Shown here one piece after another: positions 35,401 to 48,480 of a stretch of DNA of 64,000 bases. The DNA is taken from assembly GCA_030704615.1 (NCBI GenBank), contig CM060731.1, positions 10,230,001 to 10,294,000 on the forward strand, in the 5' to 3' direction. Within the stretch, counting starts at the first letter, position 1; each line of letters opens with the position of its first letter. Position numbers and translations under genes: made by a program. The notes beneath the pieces are model-generated. The model did no database searches and was not told the origin of the DNA. It worked only from the letters and a program-made list of their open reading frames with translations. This DNA is from Takakia lepidozioides. Its lineage: Eukaryota; Streptophyta; Takakiopsida; Takakiales; Takakiaceae.

Positions 35401-35418
35401 GGCAAAATGGCGAGAATG

Positions 35419-35950
35419 TGAAGCCCCATTGCATCCTAGGACCTAATTTATTTTTTCATCTGTTAGCCATATTTCATCCATCCCTGTATTTTTCGGCGAT
35501 TGTGGTTACAATCCGTTACAATCATGGTTCAGTTAGGGTTAAGCTAGTTGTTGGCTGCATCATAGCCGTTGCTCGCTTGATGGACTAGATCAGGCGCCGC
35601 ATGGTGGGCCTCTAGCGCCTCGCCACACGGCCGGCCATGAAGCCTCTAGGGTTTCTGTATAAGCCCACTGGTCAGGGGGTCTTTGTGGACGAGTGTATTC
35701 GTGTATTCCGGTGTGTATGAAGGTGTTGAGGCGTCAGTGCTACGCGTTGATCCTCCTCTTGCGCATTCGCTCGCTTTTCTTGCTTTGCCCCTTACAGTAC
35801 CTTGCTCATCTAAGAGGAACGGAGCATATCCTCTTGAGCTCAAATTGAGTCTTCATAGGGCCGAAATATTGGCGTGCCAGTTTAGATTTAGCACTACGGG
35901 AGGGGGGGCTGCTAAATTCGCCCTAAACTGTGTAAAGGATTATCTTAGAA
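35419..35950. repeat. Possible copia LTR remnant
   Basis: The sequence begins TGTGAAGCCCC after an A/G-rich stretch and has a TATAAGCCC box near 35658. It lies directly 3' of the copia gag fragment. The matching 5' LTR was not found, so this is a weak call. Confidence 0.3.
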
Positions 35951-37455
35951 TAGATAATTGTAGTTAGCGCGGAAAGTGTGTAGCTAGCAATAATAGTTAG
36001 CACTAGCCTAACATGTGTCAGTAGGGGCCTAAGTTGTTTTCAATTCTGTGCAAAACTTGGTGTAGAGGAACCAGCCCATAACGTTCCCAATGAGTTCCCA
36101 TAGTAGAACACGACTTGTCTTTGAAGGCTACCATTGGGAGTCTGCCATAGGCTCTTCCATTACTGGACCTTCAATTACGTTTCCTACAACATATTTATAG
36201 TCCTGGCTATGCTTGCAAGGGTGCAAACGATATGGGATAATTATTTACAATGATCAAGTATTAAATGGAACAGATAGGTTAGTAAAAGGTTTGATGGAAG
36301 CAACTAACTGGTGAGCACTATAGTTAGGATTACACGAGGTTCCTGGATCGCAATCGCTGGCTTCCCATCCAAGCTCCACACGAGCCGCTGCGAGCGGCAG
36401 GCGAAGCAACCCGAGAGCATTGGGGTGAGGAAGTAATCACAATGATATGAAGAAGCTGAGGTTGAAGTTGACTTAGACTTCTATCGAGGCATGTAGAGGA
36501 GCAACGCAGTCTGGTAAGCAGGTCATGTTTCTTTCTGGCTTCGATGCGGACCTCCTTAACCAGAAATTATAAAATGGAGCATGACTCTGGACTTGTCTCT
36601 CACGTACTTCACTGATATGTGCATAATTATCTTAAGTTGAATAAAAAAAAGATTGTCCTGTCCAGGCAACGTCATCAGGAATGTTGTTATTGATTGTAGT
36701 ACACTGCACTTGAGAAAAGATCCACTCTATGAGCTGCACAATCTGAAGTAACCCGAAGTTTTCTAAACTTCTAGTTTTCGTTGTCTAAGCAGTCCTCCCT
36801 AGCTAGTACTCTAGAAACTCTAGATTCAGATAGTTATATGATCCAAAAAACGATTAAAATGTAGAACCGTTGATGGACACATGCAAGCCTATTCAAGTCT
36901 TTGGAATCTTTTTGGGAGGGACATCATTGTCTAGAATGGGCACGACCATCATATGCATTTCCTGTACTATCCAAGATTTTTCACCGGCATGATGATATAA
37001 AATTTGGTCACTCAGGCCTTATGGTCTAGCTTGAGAGCTACCGCTTAAGTCCTTGATCATAAGTTTGAACTATCTCTAGATCTGTAGCCATTGGACCGGA
37101 CCAGTTTTGGCTTAATCTAGACAGTATGAAAACACTTAAGTCTGTACATACGATCAACTGTGTTGAGAGGATTCAACTGGAATGATTGTTTTAAAAAATT
37201 CATCACATGTATGCAGCTAAGTTGGGGTAGACTCAACTTACAAGTTATATGAAAGAGTTCTTTACATTATATGTATATATGTGAAGTGCGTATATCCAAC
37301 CTTCCGTCCATCCCCATGTCGAATTGCAAGTATTGTACTACCGACTTGATTTTTAGTAGCGCGTCCGCCGCTATTCCAGTGAAGCACTTGGTTCTGTACA
37401 CTAAGGCTAATTAGCTAAAACTGGAGAAGAGCTCAGAATTAAGTAATTGAGAAAT
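35951..37455. other. Intergenic, nothing recognised
   Basis: AT-rich sequence upstream of the endonuclease-domain gene. I see no coding signal, RNA gene or clear repeat. Confidence 0.4.
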
Positions 37456-40400
37456 ATGCCAGGCTTAAAGACCCACAGACGTGACCTGAGCCATCAACAC
37501 AGCCCAATACGTTGTATATACTGGAATGTACGATCAATCAGTGGAAAAAAGAATGTGAAACGTCTACGGGAATACATCACTCAGAAACAGGTAGCTCTCT
37601 TGCCTGATTGATTGTGGTAGAATTCTACCTAAATGGGCACTCAGGTGTTCAGCGATGAAAATGTCACTATAAACTTAAATATATATATGTTAGATCCTCA
37701 ATTGTCTCACATTTGTAACCTTGAGCTTGCTGCACGTGTACCAAATCATCTCTAATTCAAACATGTGAGGGTGGCCTTAATCATGTCAGGTGGATCTGCT
37801 CTTTCTATCTGAGACATGGCAACGGAAGGACCAACCTCTTCCCATTTTGCCGGTAAGAACTGCACCATTGTGAAAACTGAATTTTTGTACATGATCAAAT
37901 TTTACACAAAATTCACAGAGAATGCATGAATTTTATGGGCTTTGGACAAGCTAAATGTAACCCCGTGTGCAGTGAAAATTATGAGCATAATCAGTGCTGA
38001 ATCCAAGTTCACAAATTCAAATGCTTTGCATTGTTTTATAAATTCTGGATCCAGGGCTACGGCCTCATATCGTGTATGAGTGACCCAGCTGGGGGCAGAG
38101 GCGGCGTTGCTTGCTACTTCAAGCAAAATTTTGAGCCATATATCTCTCTTTACAAGACAGACCCCAGCGGACATTACTTCTGGCTAAAACTAGACAACGC
38201 CATTGGGTTGGAGAATGACTTATATGTAGCAGTGTGTTACTATCCACCGAAGTCCTCCACTGCCTACAAGGGGCGCAACAAACTAGATGAAGGCTTCCCT
38301 TTTGGAAATTTGAAGAAAGACATCACCGATTTCAGAAAGAACGAAAGCACCAATGATTTTACTGTCGTTGGAGATTTTAATAGTCGTGTAGGGGATGCCC
38401 AAACCCCCGAGGCTTTTAGGCACGGACTTTCCCGCGAGTCTGCAGACAAAAAGACAAACCAATTTTGCTCCTCACTTCTGGACATTTGTACTGCGAACGA
38501 TCTCATAATCTGCAATGGCGTCACTCAGGTACTAAATAAGCTACAATAACTGAAACCTTCCAATGTCAAGTTGACCCTCCCTATATAATGAGGGTCATCT
38601 CTCTCAGTGTAGAGATGTAGGTGTCTCCACAATGTTTAAGAGTTTAAAATGCCTTGTGCAGTCCTTGTGGTGGATCCCTTAAGCTAGCTTGGGCCCAGGC
38701 TAGAACTTTTCATGTGCATGTTTTCAAGGATTCACATGTGTTTGTTCTAGGTGTGGCCAAAATCAGGAGAGACAACGTGCCGAAATAGGAGCGTAATCGA
38801 CTATATTTTGGCTCCTGTATCAAGAGCCCGCTATCTTGTAAGAGATATTGACATCCTTCCCTTGGAGAAAAAGTCAGACCACAACGCCATCAACTTCACT
38901 TTGAGAAGACCAAGAGATCTCCAGGCTAAGATCCCACCGGGATATGCTCTGAAGATACCAGATGAACAACGTAACCTGGCTCAAATTGGGGATGAGGCTC
39001 GCAACCAAAACTTGAAATTACTCACCGAAGTCTTCAAGAGACATCAAGCTCCGGGAGAAAGTGACAAGCCTAACTCTGGCTTTAAGAATCTTCAAGTAGG
39101 AAACTTATTGAATGGTGATCTCAAAAGGAGCACTAGTCCAGTCAAGCTTGAGACTACTCCTGCAGGGTGTGCATACCCCAATCGTGTAGATTACTCTATT
39201 CCTCCATCGACAACTGGTGTGCAAAATCAGTATGACGCGATAAACGCAATACCATTTGAAGATATGAGTTGGAGCGAGTTGTTGTCCCATTACAAATATG
39301 GTAGGACGACTCTGCCGGAGCCAGAGAGATCGGTAGGCAGTGAAGAGCGAGAGCGAGATGTCCCTAAAGAGGTCACTATTGTCCTGGAGACTGGCGAAGA
39401 GCTCGTGCGTTCTCGCGAAGATAGTGCGAACTTGGACGGCCCAGTATCCTCTCCTACGGTCCCCCTTGTGAAATCAAATATAGAGGATACTTCTGATCAG
39501 AGTTCTGCGGAAGCTCCACATTACCGTCCCGAGTCCGGGCCAGCCGCATGGGTGGAGGCAAAAACATCTCGTCTGCTCAACAGAATCTTGGCGGATGGTT
39601 TGGGTCCGAATCGGCACCAGAAAGCCGAAGGTATCCCTGGCCATCCCAGTTTTTGGTCAGACAAAAAGGGGTTTAAGACGACCTGTCGCGATTGTGCATC
39701 TCTATCTCACCGGCCAGTATCCCTGGCCATTCCTTTGCTCGACAAACCCTTAGACGATGGTATTCGGGCCAAGGAAAGCTGTACCTACAGATACGACAGC
39801 AAAGGCGATCACCTATCCATCTTCCAGTTACAGTCCTATTCGGGCCGAGGACCATCTAAATTAGCTCATGGAACTTTGAGTGAACTGAGGAACTGGAGGA
39901 AACTCAATATCGCTGCTAGCTATGACCTGCCCCTTTCTTTTTCGTACGAGAGAGCATCAACGATTCTCAGTTTCCGCCCAGTAATTCAGACCTCTCCTCG
40001 AGCCGAGGCCGTAAGGTGACTTACACACACCTCAAAACCTCTAAATAAATACTTCTAGCTCTAGATCTTTACAAAGTTTTATCCATGGATAGCGATCTTG
40101 AAGTTGCTGTGCTCGCAGTTACTCATCAACTAATTACTAATTGAGATCCACAAATGGTACTCTGGAGCAATTATGAAGTTGACGAAGCTTCGTCAACTTC
40201 AGAGAAGCTTACAAGCACAAGAACGGTATACGAAAGAAAATGGAGATTTAAGAGAGGGAAAAGCTCGAGAAAACAGCAGTAGTACACTTAGTTTTGCTGG
40301 AGATTGAGCTTTCAGCTGCTTGAGCTGTGGTTCATTTGCAGAACCTGAAACTGACTAACTCCACTACTCTTTCTTGGATCTGGTTTGTGCAGATTTTATG

Positions 40401-40714
40401 AGCGATCTGACATCTGTCAAGGAGTGATTGTGGATGGCCCAAGCTTGAACACTCATAATTTATGGGCCTCAATGGTCCGACCGCAGATTTCGGCCTGGTC
40501 TCGGCCTACTCGTAAAGACCAAGTTGGAGGTGGCCGGGTGGATCATCCACTCAAAAGCAATAACACAGGTGCCATGGCAATCTTTGCAGACGCCGCTAGC
40601 TCCCCATCTATGTTTCGAAACTTGAAATCTCGCCTCATGCCTGGGAGACTTTGCTTCCAAAAGTCTATGATCCAGTTAAAGATAGGTCAAAAACTTGTTA
40701 GAGCAATTCTTTGA
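37456..40714 (+). CDS. Endonuclease/exonuclease/phosphatase (EEP) domain protein, five exons
   Basis: Exons 37456-37590, 37790-37852, 38055-38528, 38751-40015 and 40393-40714 join in phase with GT-AG introns to about 752 residues. The N-terminal third is an EEP domain: YWNVRSISG, LFLSETW (catalytic Glu region), VACYF, VVGDFNSRVGD (Asp/Asn pair), SVIDYILAP and SDHNAINF (final Asp-His). Such domains cleave phosphodiester bonds in nucleic acids, using metal. The pattern resembles the endonuclease of LINE retrotransposons, yet no reverse transcriptase follows. Instead there are about 470 residues of polar sequence with no domain I recognise. Introns through the domain argue for a host gene, perhaps of retrotransposon origin. 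The first exon may extend upstream. ATG 37456 is the first in-frame start I support. Confidence 0.72.
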
Positions 40715-43700
40715 TGGTGCCAACACCTCATGATTTAAGGACTCTAGATGACACGTAGAGTATCAGCGAGCTACCAAAGCTTGACACAATATGTATATAT
40801 CAGATCATCCTGCAAGTGAGCACTGTTCAAAGGTACAAGGAGTATGATTTCATCTCAGGGCTGGGAAAGTAAAACATTGAGACCATTCAACTCAAGCACA
40901 TGTCATGACTTCGTCCAGTGCACTGTGGAGCACTCTAATGATAGGTTAATAGTGCAGCTTTCATGTCGATGTAGCACTACTTCAATTTTCCATCTAAACA
41001 AGTAGAAGTTCAGAAGTCCAGAAAGTGGTCATATCTGAACATTGTGAGCTCGCACGGGATGTGACCTACAGTGCTAAATGTAGAGGCCGTTGCAAGAGGA
41101 TTAATGGAGAAGACTGATGCTTCACTACAGTTCCACTGAGTACTCAGTACCCATTCTTCTGATCATCCTTCAAGCTGCTCGTATACGAGATTCTGAAAAT
41201 AGAGAAAGAACTAAGTACAAATCTGTCGTCTGGAAAGCACGACGAAAACATCTTGAGAGTCCAGGGACTGACCCGACGTGGAGCAAGTTCCGTCCAAAAA
41301 ACGGACGCCGTCGCCCAGAAGACAGTTATAACTGTCCGACGGAGCGCGACGGCGCGCCGGCAAACGCCGTTCAGCTGGCAAGGCCTGCGCGCGCTGCGTC
41401 TGTGCCTGTCTCCGAGGTCGGTGTGCTCCACTGCGCCTGTGTTGCTCAGAGAGTTTTCGCACATTCGAGATAGCGTTGAGAGAGAGAAATTGGGTGTTTG
41501 AGACAGGAAAAACTGGCCACTTGAGAGAGGGGCGTTGGCTGTCTAATCAATCATGGAGAGCATACAAATGGCAGACGAATCCAAGCTAATTTATGCACTT
41601 TAAGAGGCTTCGACTAGATTCAGATAGCAGGTTGCTGAAGGATAGAAGTTGGGTCTTCCAGTGTCTTACCCAGCGGAGGCGATTAAGAGTCGAACTTGGG
41701 GAGGTTCTGAGCCATAAGGAATAACACAGCTGCACGGGGGACTTGGTTGCAGTAGGGACAAGGAAGCCAAAAACTGGTCCAGTATAAGTCTAGGAAGGGG
41801 ACCGGCAGTCAAAGAGGAGTGGAAGGAGGGCTAAAATTAAGGGATAATCTGTAGTTTAAGAGAGATGGCGCCCAAAAAGGAGCAGTTCAACGGTTATACG
41901 TTCCAGGAGCAGCAGGATGCAAGCAATGTGGTCTACAAAGACTCTCTGGACAATGGCAGTGAGAAGAGGGGGCAGATGTCGGCTCCCTTGTCAGCCCCGA
42001 AAAATCCCAAGGTGAAAGTCGGGGAGAAAAGAAATCCAGTCAGTAGCCGTGGTGAGGAACGCATACCTTGGCGATGAACCCGGATTGAGATGTCTTAAGT
42101 GATGGTGGGCTTTGTTTCAGATTCAGTGATCGGTCAGCGGGACTACGAAATAGTCTGATATCATGTAGTGATGGTCACGTTCCCACACAAATGGGATAGT
42201 CTTTTTTTCGAACCTGAAACATTACAAGGGTCAATTCTCTTCATGCATTGATTTCTTGGAGCAAACTGTTGAATCAGTGATCGATGTTGTTCAAGTGGGA
42301 CGTTTCAGTGTGTGTAGGTCGGACCTTTAATGATCACGACACTGCCAAATCGATCACTAAGTGTTGAACTCTTGAAAAACAATCATTTTGTCAAAGAAGC
42401 TCAATTGTTTTGTACATAAAAATATGCAATTGAAGAAATCTTTGGTCAACAAAAGCTTGGGGGATGCCAGAAAGAGGCAAGTGCAAGATGGAGGAGACAG
42501 AGATTAGGGAAAGGAAGATATAAGAAAGGGAGCATTATATAGGTGCAAGGAGAAATGAAATGAAAAGAAGAGAGGTGCAAGGAGAGAAATAAACACGTTT
42601 ACAATACAATGGCTTGTCCTCTTGAGCGAATGGTTTGTTTTCAAGAAAGAGAAGGGAGGGGTGGGGGAAGGCAGCAGGTCCTTCAACCGGTAAAAAATTG
42701 AGCTCCTCACTAGTGTTTTCATTACAGGCATACTGTAGCTACGTAGCTACCCCCCCCCCCCAAAATGAATTTTCCCTACAATCAAAAGCTTCAAAGTAGC
42801 CATCGGATCAGCCTCCCCAAACTGCAATCCCATTTCCTCAAGGATTGTGAACATTTACTGTCTATTCATGCTTGTGTCTTCCAAAGGCTGTAGAGAGTGC
42901 ATATAAACAGAAGTGCATCCCCTGATGTGCAATAATGTGCTTTATCCATAGTTTCAACTCTTCTTCTACCTCATCATTGTGTGATTTAGCAGCAGGTGAT
43001 GGCTTGCATCTGCATGTGGCCTGAGTTAGTTTTGACAATCTGCAAGTCTAATATTCAACCTGCCACCTCATCTACACATTTCCTCACTAGGTCAGTTCCT
43101 CACTCAAGCATGGCTGACGTGCCTGTGGATTCCCCAAAATGTTTGGTCATTCACTTCATAAGGAACCTCGGGGAACAAAGCTTGGGTATTCCTGTTGAGG
43201 ACACTAGCCCACGTGGTTGCCAGCCCATTTGCACTAATGTTTGCATTGTCATAGCCGTCATCCTCATCATAACCAACAGCCCCAGAAATTTCAGCAATTG
43301 CCAGGGCACCATCACTCTCTAGTCCCATCTCCTTCTGTCTCATGGATGAACTCCATGATACACTGGTTGTATAGTCTTTTCACTGGGCGTTCCAGAGAAG
43401 ATAGTGTGGGCTAGTTCAGGCCCTCGGCTGGTCACAAACACATTCCACACACTTCCAGCCAAACGGTCCAGAATAGTGTCCAAACTTTTTAACTCAACAA
43501 TCAATCACATTGAGCTAGGTAACATGCCAAGATCTGGAACCCATCACTAGCCTCATCTGAGTTGTTGATAGATTCTTCAGTCAACAACTAGAATTCTTGA
43601 TTTCTTTCATTTCCTCATATTTCTCCATCTTAGGGTTTGTTTCAAATGCAAACAACTGAATTCAAGTGGATACCTCATAGACGGTGTATAGTTAGAAAAT

Positions 43701-44747
43701 TCATATGTGCTTGATCACAACCCACTTGTGCAAAGAACCAGCAAGTGCGCCAAACACCAAAAACCAAGGGGCTAGTGAGCCTCCGAAACATAAGGCACGA
43801 ATCCAGGTAGCCACAGAACCAATCCAAAACATCACAAGGGCCACATTACGAGCGAAGCTGAGTGTGAAAGAAATAGAAGAGAGAAACTCGAACTGAATGG
43901 AGCCATGATCTCAAGCAGCCGAGTGTGTTAAAGAACCCATCAACATACGACTAGGAGGACACACAGACAGAGAGGAGAGCAAACCCACGTTACAGAGCAA
44001 GTGACTAGGATCAACGAGGTTTAAATGCATGCACTGTGAACACAGCATCTGGACGAAGATATCCTGTTTTTGGTAATTCACTGGAAACATGTGTCCCATA
44101 TCTTTTGAACCCGCTCACATACAGCAGCAGCAACTACATATAGCATGGCCTGACATAGACGTTCGGGCCACTCGCACTGACATCGCAGTAGCGTAGCGGC
44201 TCAACGGAGAATGAATATGCCGAAGCTGTACATTAGAGATGCAATGGAAGCATAGATGATCCTTTTGAAGTTGCAACTTTATTGACGTTTCAGATCAATT
44301 CGGTGTGCTGGTTCCTGTACATGCTTAGACATAAGAAGAACCCGATCGGGACTGTGAGCAGGTTACACTGCTTGAAGGCTTCTTGTGATGGGCAAACAAT
44401 ATGGGATAACTCTGCTTCTCCACAGAATGAATACAGCTATGTCAATCATAATTGCTAACAGAAAGGGCCACAAGGACTTTTATCCATTTGAAAATTAAAT
44501 CTCATGTTCTGTGTCAGGCAAGTTTACCTCCTGACATAATTCGGCTTTGCTTATAGGATCACCATTGTCCATGGCTCAAGAAAATTTGTAGTGACATAAC
44601 ATGTTATGAGTCATGCCTAGTATCAACTGTGGATTTAAGAGGGTACTAAGAATTCTTCCTCTTCAAGAAAGAAGCAAGTAGGTTTTCCCTGCGGAGACTG
44701 GCTGCTGTGCTGAATTCAAACATGAAGTAGTCTCAAGCTGTGGGGTC
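40715..44747. other. Stretch with no firm gene
   Basis: A GC-rich island lies at about 41290-41460. A 70-codon ORF with a good start context (ATG 41865, MAPKKEQFNGYTFQEQQ) could be a first exon ending near 42012. A 79-codon minus ORF at 43104-43343 has an acidic YDEDDGYDN segment. Neither has a family I recognise. A C-run lies near 42751. Confidence 0.35.
41865..42077 (+). CDS. Small hypothetical ORF or first exon
   Basis: It is 70 codons from an ATG in a purine-rich context (AGAGAGATGG). The product is lysine-rich and polar and no domain is recognised. A possible donor (AAG before GTGAAA) lies at about 42012. No downstream exon was identified, so the call is weak. Confidence 0.25.
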   Translation: MAPKKEQFNGYTFQEQQDASNVVYKDSLDNGSEKRGQMSAPLSAPKNPKVKVGEKRNPVSSRGEERIPWR

Positions 44748-47435
44748 TCAGAAGAGAGCCCGGAGCTTGGTCGCTTCAACTGCCATTTCTGCAAAGGTGC
44801 GGTCTTTTCGGTCCTGGTCTAGGTCCAGATGCTCTGCCAGCTCCTTCTCCTTGTCGTCCATCTACAAGCATACACAATTTCCAATGTGCTGAGTTTTAGT
44901 GGAAATGGACATGTTCATATTGTAGAGTGTGAAAGGTTAATCTGAGTACATGATGTAGAACCAGATAATAAAGTAAAGGAGCTTCCGCTGTCAGTGGTAA
45001 GATCATTACCACATCATAGACTTCGTCGTTATTCTTAAAGTCACCTCCCTTTCTGGGCAAAATGTGTACATGGACATGCGGCACCGTTTGGCCTGCTTGT
45101 GGACCATCCTGCAGTTAAAGCAGGTATGCACCCCCACATTAGTACCACCCTCAGCGGATTGTTTATGTAATCATCTCACAAGTAGGGACCTTAGAAGACG
45201 GCAACCTTCATGAAGTATGTGGCTGGATCAGCTTGACTGGACCAGTTTCTTACTATCTCAAATACGTCCTGTTTGATGGAAGGTTACAGCAGGCCAAGTG
45301 CAGGCCACAACTTGGATGCTTGTTGGCCTACAATCTGTGGAAGGGTCAGGTGATGCCGCAGAGCTCCAAACCCTGCAGTAGAACCTAAGAGTGGCCTCTG
45401 TTGGAGTGTTTGTTCACTTCGGTGTAACTAGTGCTCCCTGAATAGCAAGTTGGATACTTGCTATTCATGTCATGACAGAAAGGTTCAGATACAAATAGCA
45501 AGTTGGACACTTGTTAGAGATGCACATACCTGTTAGTCATGACAGACAGAGGAGTTAAGATAGGAATAGCACTAGGACTTCAAATAGAAATATCTAAAAT
45601 TTAGGTCTGTGTATTTAAGTAGGCATGCAGGCCATTCACTCTCTGAAATGAATCGAGTCTCCCCTGTATGAAGTGTGAAACTTGTCTCTGTGTACATCAC
45701 TTGTATATTTGTGTGTATATTTGTGTGTGAAGTTAGAGTACTCATCATCTTTCCTCCTGTGAAAGTCCTCAAGCTAAGTGTGACCATGAGCTCTGCTGCA
45801 ACCACCAGCTCTGGGAGCTATTCAGGTCAACAGCCTCCTGGTGGGGGACAGACACTTACTAACTCTTGCTTTCATGCATTAGAAACAGCATGCGCTGACG
45901 GTGGCTCACAACAAGGATAAAATGAACATAAAGAAGATATCAGGGCTTAGAGAGACCGGGACCTGGATGGCAAAAGTCAAGGATGATGCCTTGAAAAAGG
46001 GCTCCAGCTTCTGCCCAATGCGCTTGGCAGTTAACCACAAGTCAGAAGCCTCCTCTGAAGTCAGGTCGAGGAATCGCGGTACCAATCTCCGAGAAGCCAC
46101 CAGCACATGTTTGGTGTCTAAGTCAAGGCATCACACTCTGTCATACTCCCTGCTTTATCAACATCATAAACTCAACTTTTGCTACTGTCTCCCTTAGCAT
46201 CCTTTCACAAACCATTACTGTTCTTTGTTCCCTTATGGTTGCTGGACTTTCCCTGATAGATTTTGATCATGGATCAATCGGCATGCACGTCGTCCTGCGC
46301 ATGTAGCCACATGCTTTCTAAGCCTGCAATTACAATAGTGAGAGTTCCAAGTGGTCTATAAACACCCCCAATGTATGCATTGTGATGACTGGCAAGTTCA
46401 CTACAGATCCAGCTTGAAATTCAACTCTCCTTCCTGCCCAAAGGGAGTATTGAACAACATGGTCTGTCAAGATTGTCTTCACTACCTCAGGAGATGCAGA
46501 GGCTGTTTCCCCAGCAAATGCTGAAGTCTGTGCTCTATTCAGAGAACCTCTTAGTTCATGCATCATTATTACTGCATCTGGGTAGAAAGCCAGCACAGAG
46601 AAGCTGGGTCCTCCAAATACCCACATGCATGAACATGGAGGGGATATGACCTGCACCACATGCACACACACACAAAGAGGAGAACAAGTGTTCAGCTGTG
46701 CCGGTCTGACATCGAAACAAACAAGAACTTATCACCAACTTATAATGCCCTTTGACAACCATTGAAAGTGGTCAACAGTGCCAGTGCCACATCCTGTCAG
46801 TGGTGTCATCAGTGTGGACCACTATCATCGCTCTCTATGCATCTCCAAATGTCGTTGGAAAGAACTCCATGAATGATCATACACTTGAAGCAGGGAAAAT
46901 CGCAACAATAAACAAAGGTTAGAGAGGTCCCCCATACAAAAGAGAAACAATGGGAGCAACAGCCGAGAGAGAGCCTAAAAAGGAATAAAAGATAGGGTTC
47001 TGCCAATTTACCAGGAACAACCGGACGTAAATTGACGAACGCATATGAATGTGGCGTGACTACAAACACCTCACTCGCATCTATCTTGTACGATCCAAAG
47101 TAGAATGTCTCTTTCTCCATCTGCCAACAAAACCGTATGTCTCTTTAGCAATCCAGCTGGGAAAAGAATCATGCCTCTCTGAACACTGAGCAGGTATAAA
47201 TCGGACAGCAACCAATTGAAGAAATACACCATTGAAAAGCCTAGTAAGAGTTTAACCATGTAACATTCACCGCCAGCCATTGCTCAGATGCCAAAATTTG
47301 CAGCAATCTACCCTACAAGCTGGTGGCTTGCAAGACTCGAATGGAGTTGCATTCTTTCGAAATCTAGCTGAAGTGTATGTTTCCTAAAGCACGTACCTTT
47401 GAAGACACCTCTAGCGACCCGTCGATAGTGCTCAT
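44748..47435 (-). CDS. FHIT: FHIT-type bis(5'-adenosyl)-triphosphatase (HIT family)
   Basis: The gene hydrolyses diadenosine polyphosphates such as Ap3A. Minus-strand exons are 47397-47435, 47012-47120, 45963-46117, 45010-45108 and 44748-44861, giving 171 residues if the short first exon is coding, or 158 from the ATG at 47120. All junctions are in phase. The order follows [65 protein letters not shown], and the catalytic HIT motif [15 protein letters not shown] (the middle His is the nucleophile). The tail is [20 protein letters not shown] and ends LRALF. Plant homologues share the tail. Oddities: DTK replaces the usual Gly before HVLV, which may mark a misplaced splice site, and intron 3 starts with the weak donor GTCCCG. 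Confidence 0.9.
45399..45800 (+). repeat. Possible copia-like LTR remnant in a FHIT intron
   Basis: It starts TGTTGGAGTG and has internal direct repeats (AATAGCAAGTTGGA, at about 45438 and 45497). A TATTTAAG box lies near 45612, followed by a short ORF start ([16 protein letters not shown]). This layout looks like a copia LTR plus leader. No primer site or second LTR was found. It lies in the intron between 45109 and 45962. Confidence 0.35.
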
Positions 47436-48409
47436 TCTCAAGTTCCTGCTTGCTTTCGCCGCACGGAATCCACGCTGATCGCCGGTGCCACTGGAAAATC
47501 TTGTGGGAGACTCGTAACCCAACCAAGAATCTAGAAACATGAATAGAACAGTAAATGATTACGGATCCTCACACTGTGAAATGTCCCGAGCAGTCTAACT
47601 GGGATTGTTTCAAAACGAAGGAAGTGGGGAGAACTTCAATTGATTGTCATAGGAACGCTCTTTCTAGACCAACAAGTACCCCATCTTTAACCCTCCAACC
47701 ACAGAAGGATGTCCAAGTCCCAGCAACCAACGATGTCATCTTTCTACAGAGAAACTCCAGCAAACAAACCAGAAGCCCTCAATAACCCAACTGAGGCAAC
47801 TGCAGATGTACCTGGTGACAATGCAGCCCTCAGCGTAAGACGTCGACACACCCAGGAGCAAATCTTTTGAGGGCCAGGCGATGGTGATCCCTCACAGCGA
47901 GCTGACAAACAGCGTACTGAAGGTGGGCATCCGCAATTTGCAAGCCTTGCCAAGAACCCACAAATCGCAAACATGTCACACGCATCAAGACTCAAGAAAC
48001 AACAGATCGCACTTGTCCCGTGCGAGCAAGCGACTGCATAGGTATACGTATGTGTATATTAACTACATACGTATATATAGTATATCGTATGGATATACAT
48101 AGAGAACAGATTATGTAAAAAATAAAGCACTGCCAAAAACAGTTGTTTGTATTTATCGTGCCGTTAAAAAGCAGAATTCATGGGGGGTGGCGGAATGCCC
48201 CCCATCAGCTCCCTGGAGTGCATTCCGAAACGCAGAATGCACCGGCCATTAGATTTTCCTTAAAAAAATTGGCATTACTTTACGCAGGGTAATGGCCCTC
48301 GGGTTACCGCCCTCGGCATCAGGCCCTTAAATCCGGGAATGCCCTCCCTCACTCAGGGCATTACCCTAGACATAACCTCTTTAAAAGTAAGGGGAGAAGA
48401 TTCCAACTT

Positions 48410-48480
48410 GGTAGCAGGATTTGAATCGAGAATCACTTGTGTGGCACTTATTGCTCTATCCAACTGAGCTATTCACAATT
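48410..48480 (-). repeat. tRNA-derived (SINE-like or tRNA pseudogene) sequence
   Basis: On the minus strand, TAGCTCAGTTGGATAGAGC is a perfect tRNA D-arm (A box), and GATTCAAATCC (48417-48427) matches the T-arm B box. The anticodon and acceptor stems do not pair, so it is not a working tRNA gene. Confidence 0.55.

Noticed and set aside
41117-41501. Overlapping ORFs on both strands in a GC-rich patch
   Set aside because: Open frames in several phases at once are a base-composition effect; no domain or codon pattern supports any of them.
46330-46671. 113-codon minus ORF inside a FHIT intron
   Set aside because: No family features and no phase-compatible splice sites seen; FHIT exons on both sides join without it.
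48410-48480. Functional tRNA gene on the minus strand
   Set aside because: D-arm and T-loop are present, but the acceptor and anticodon stems do not pair.
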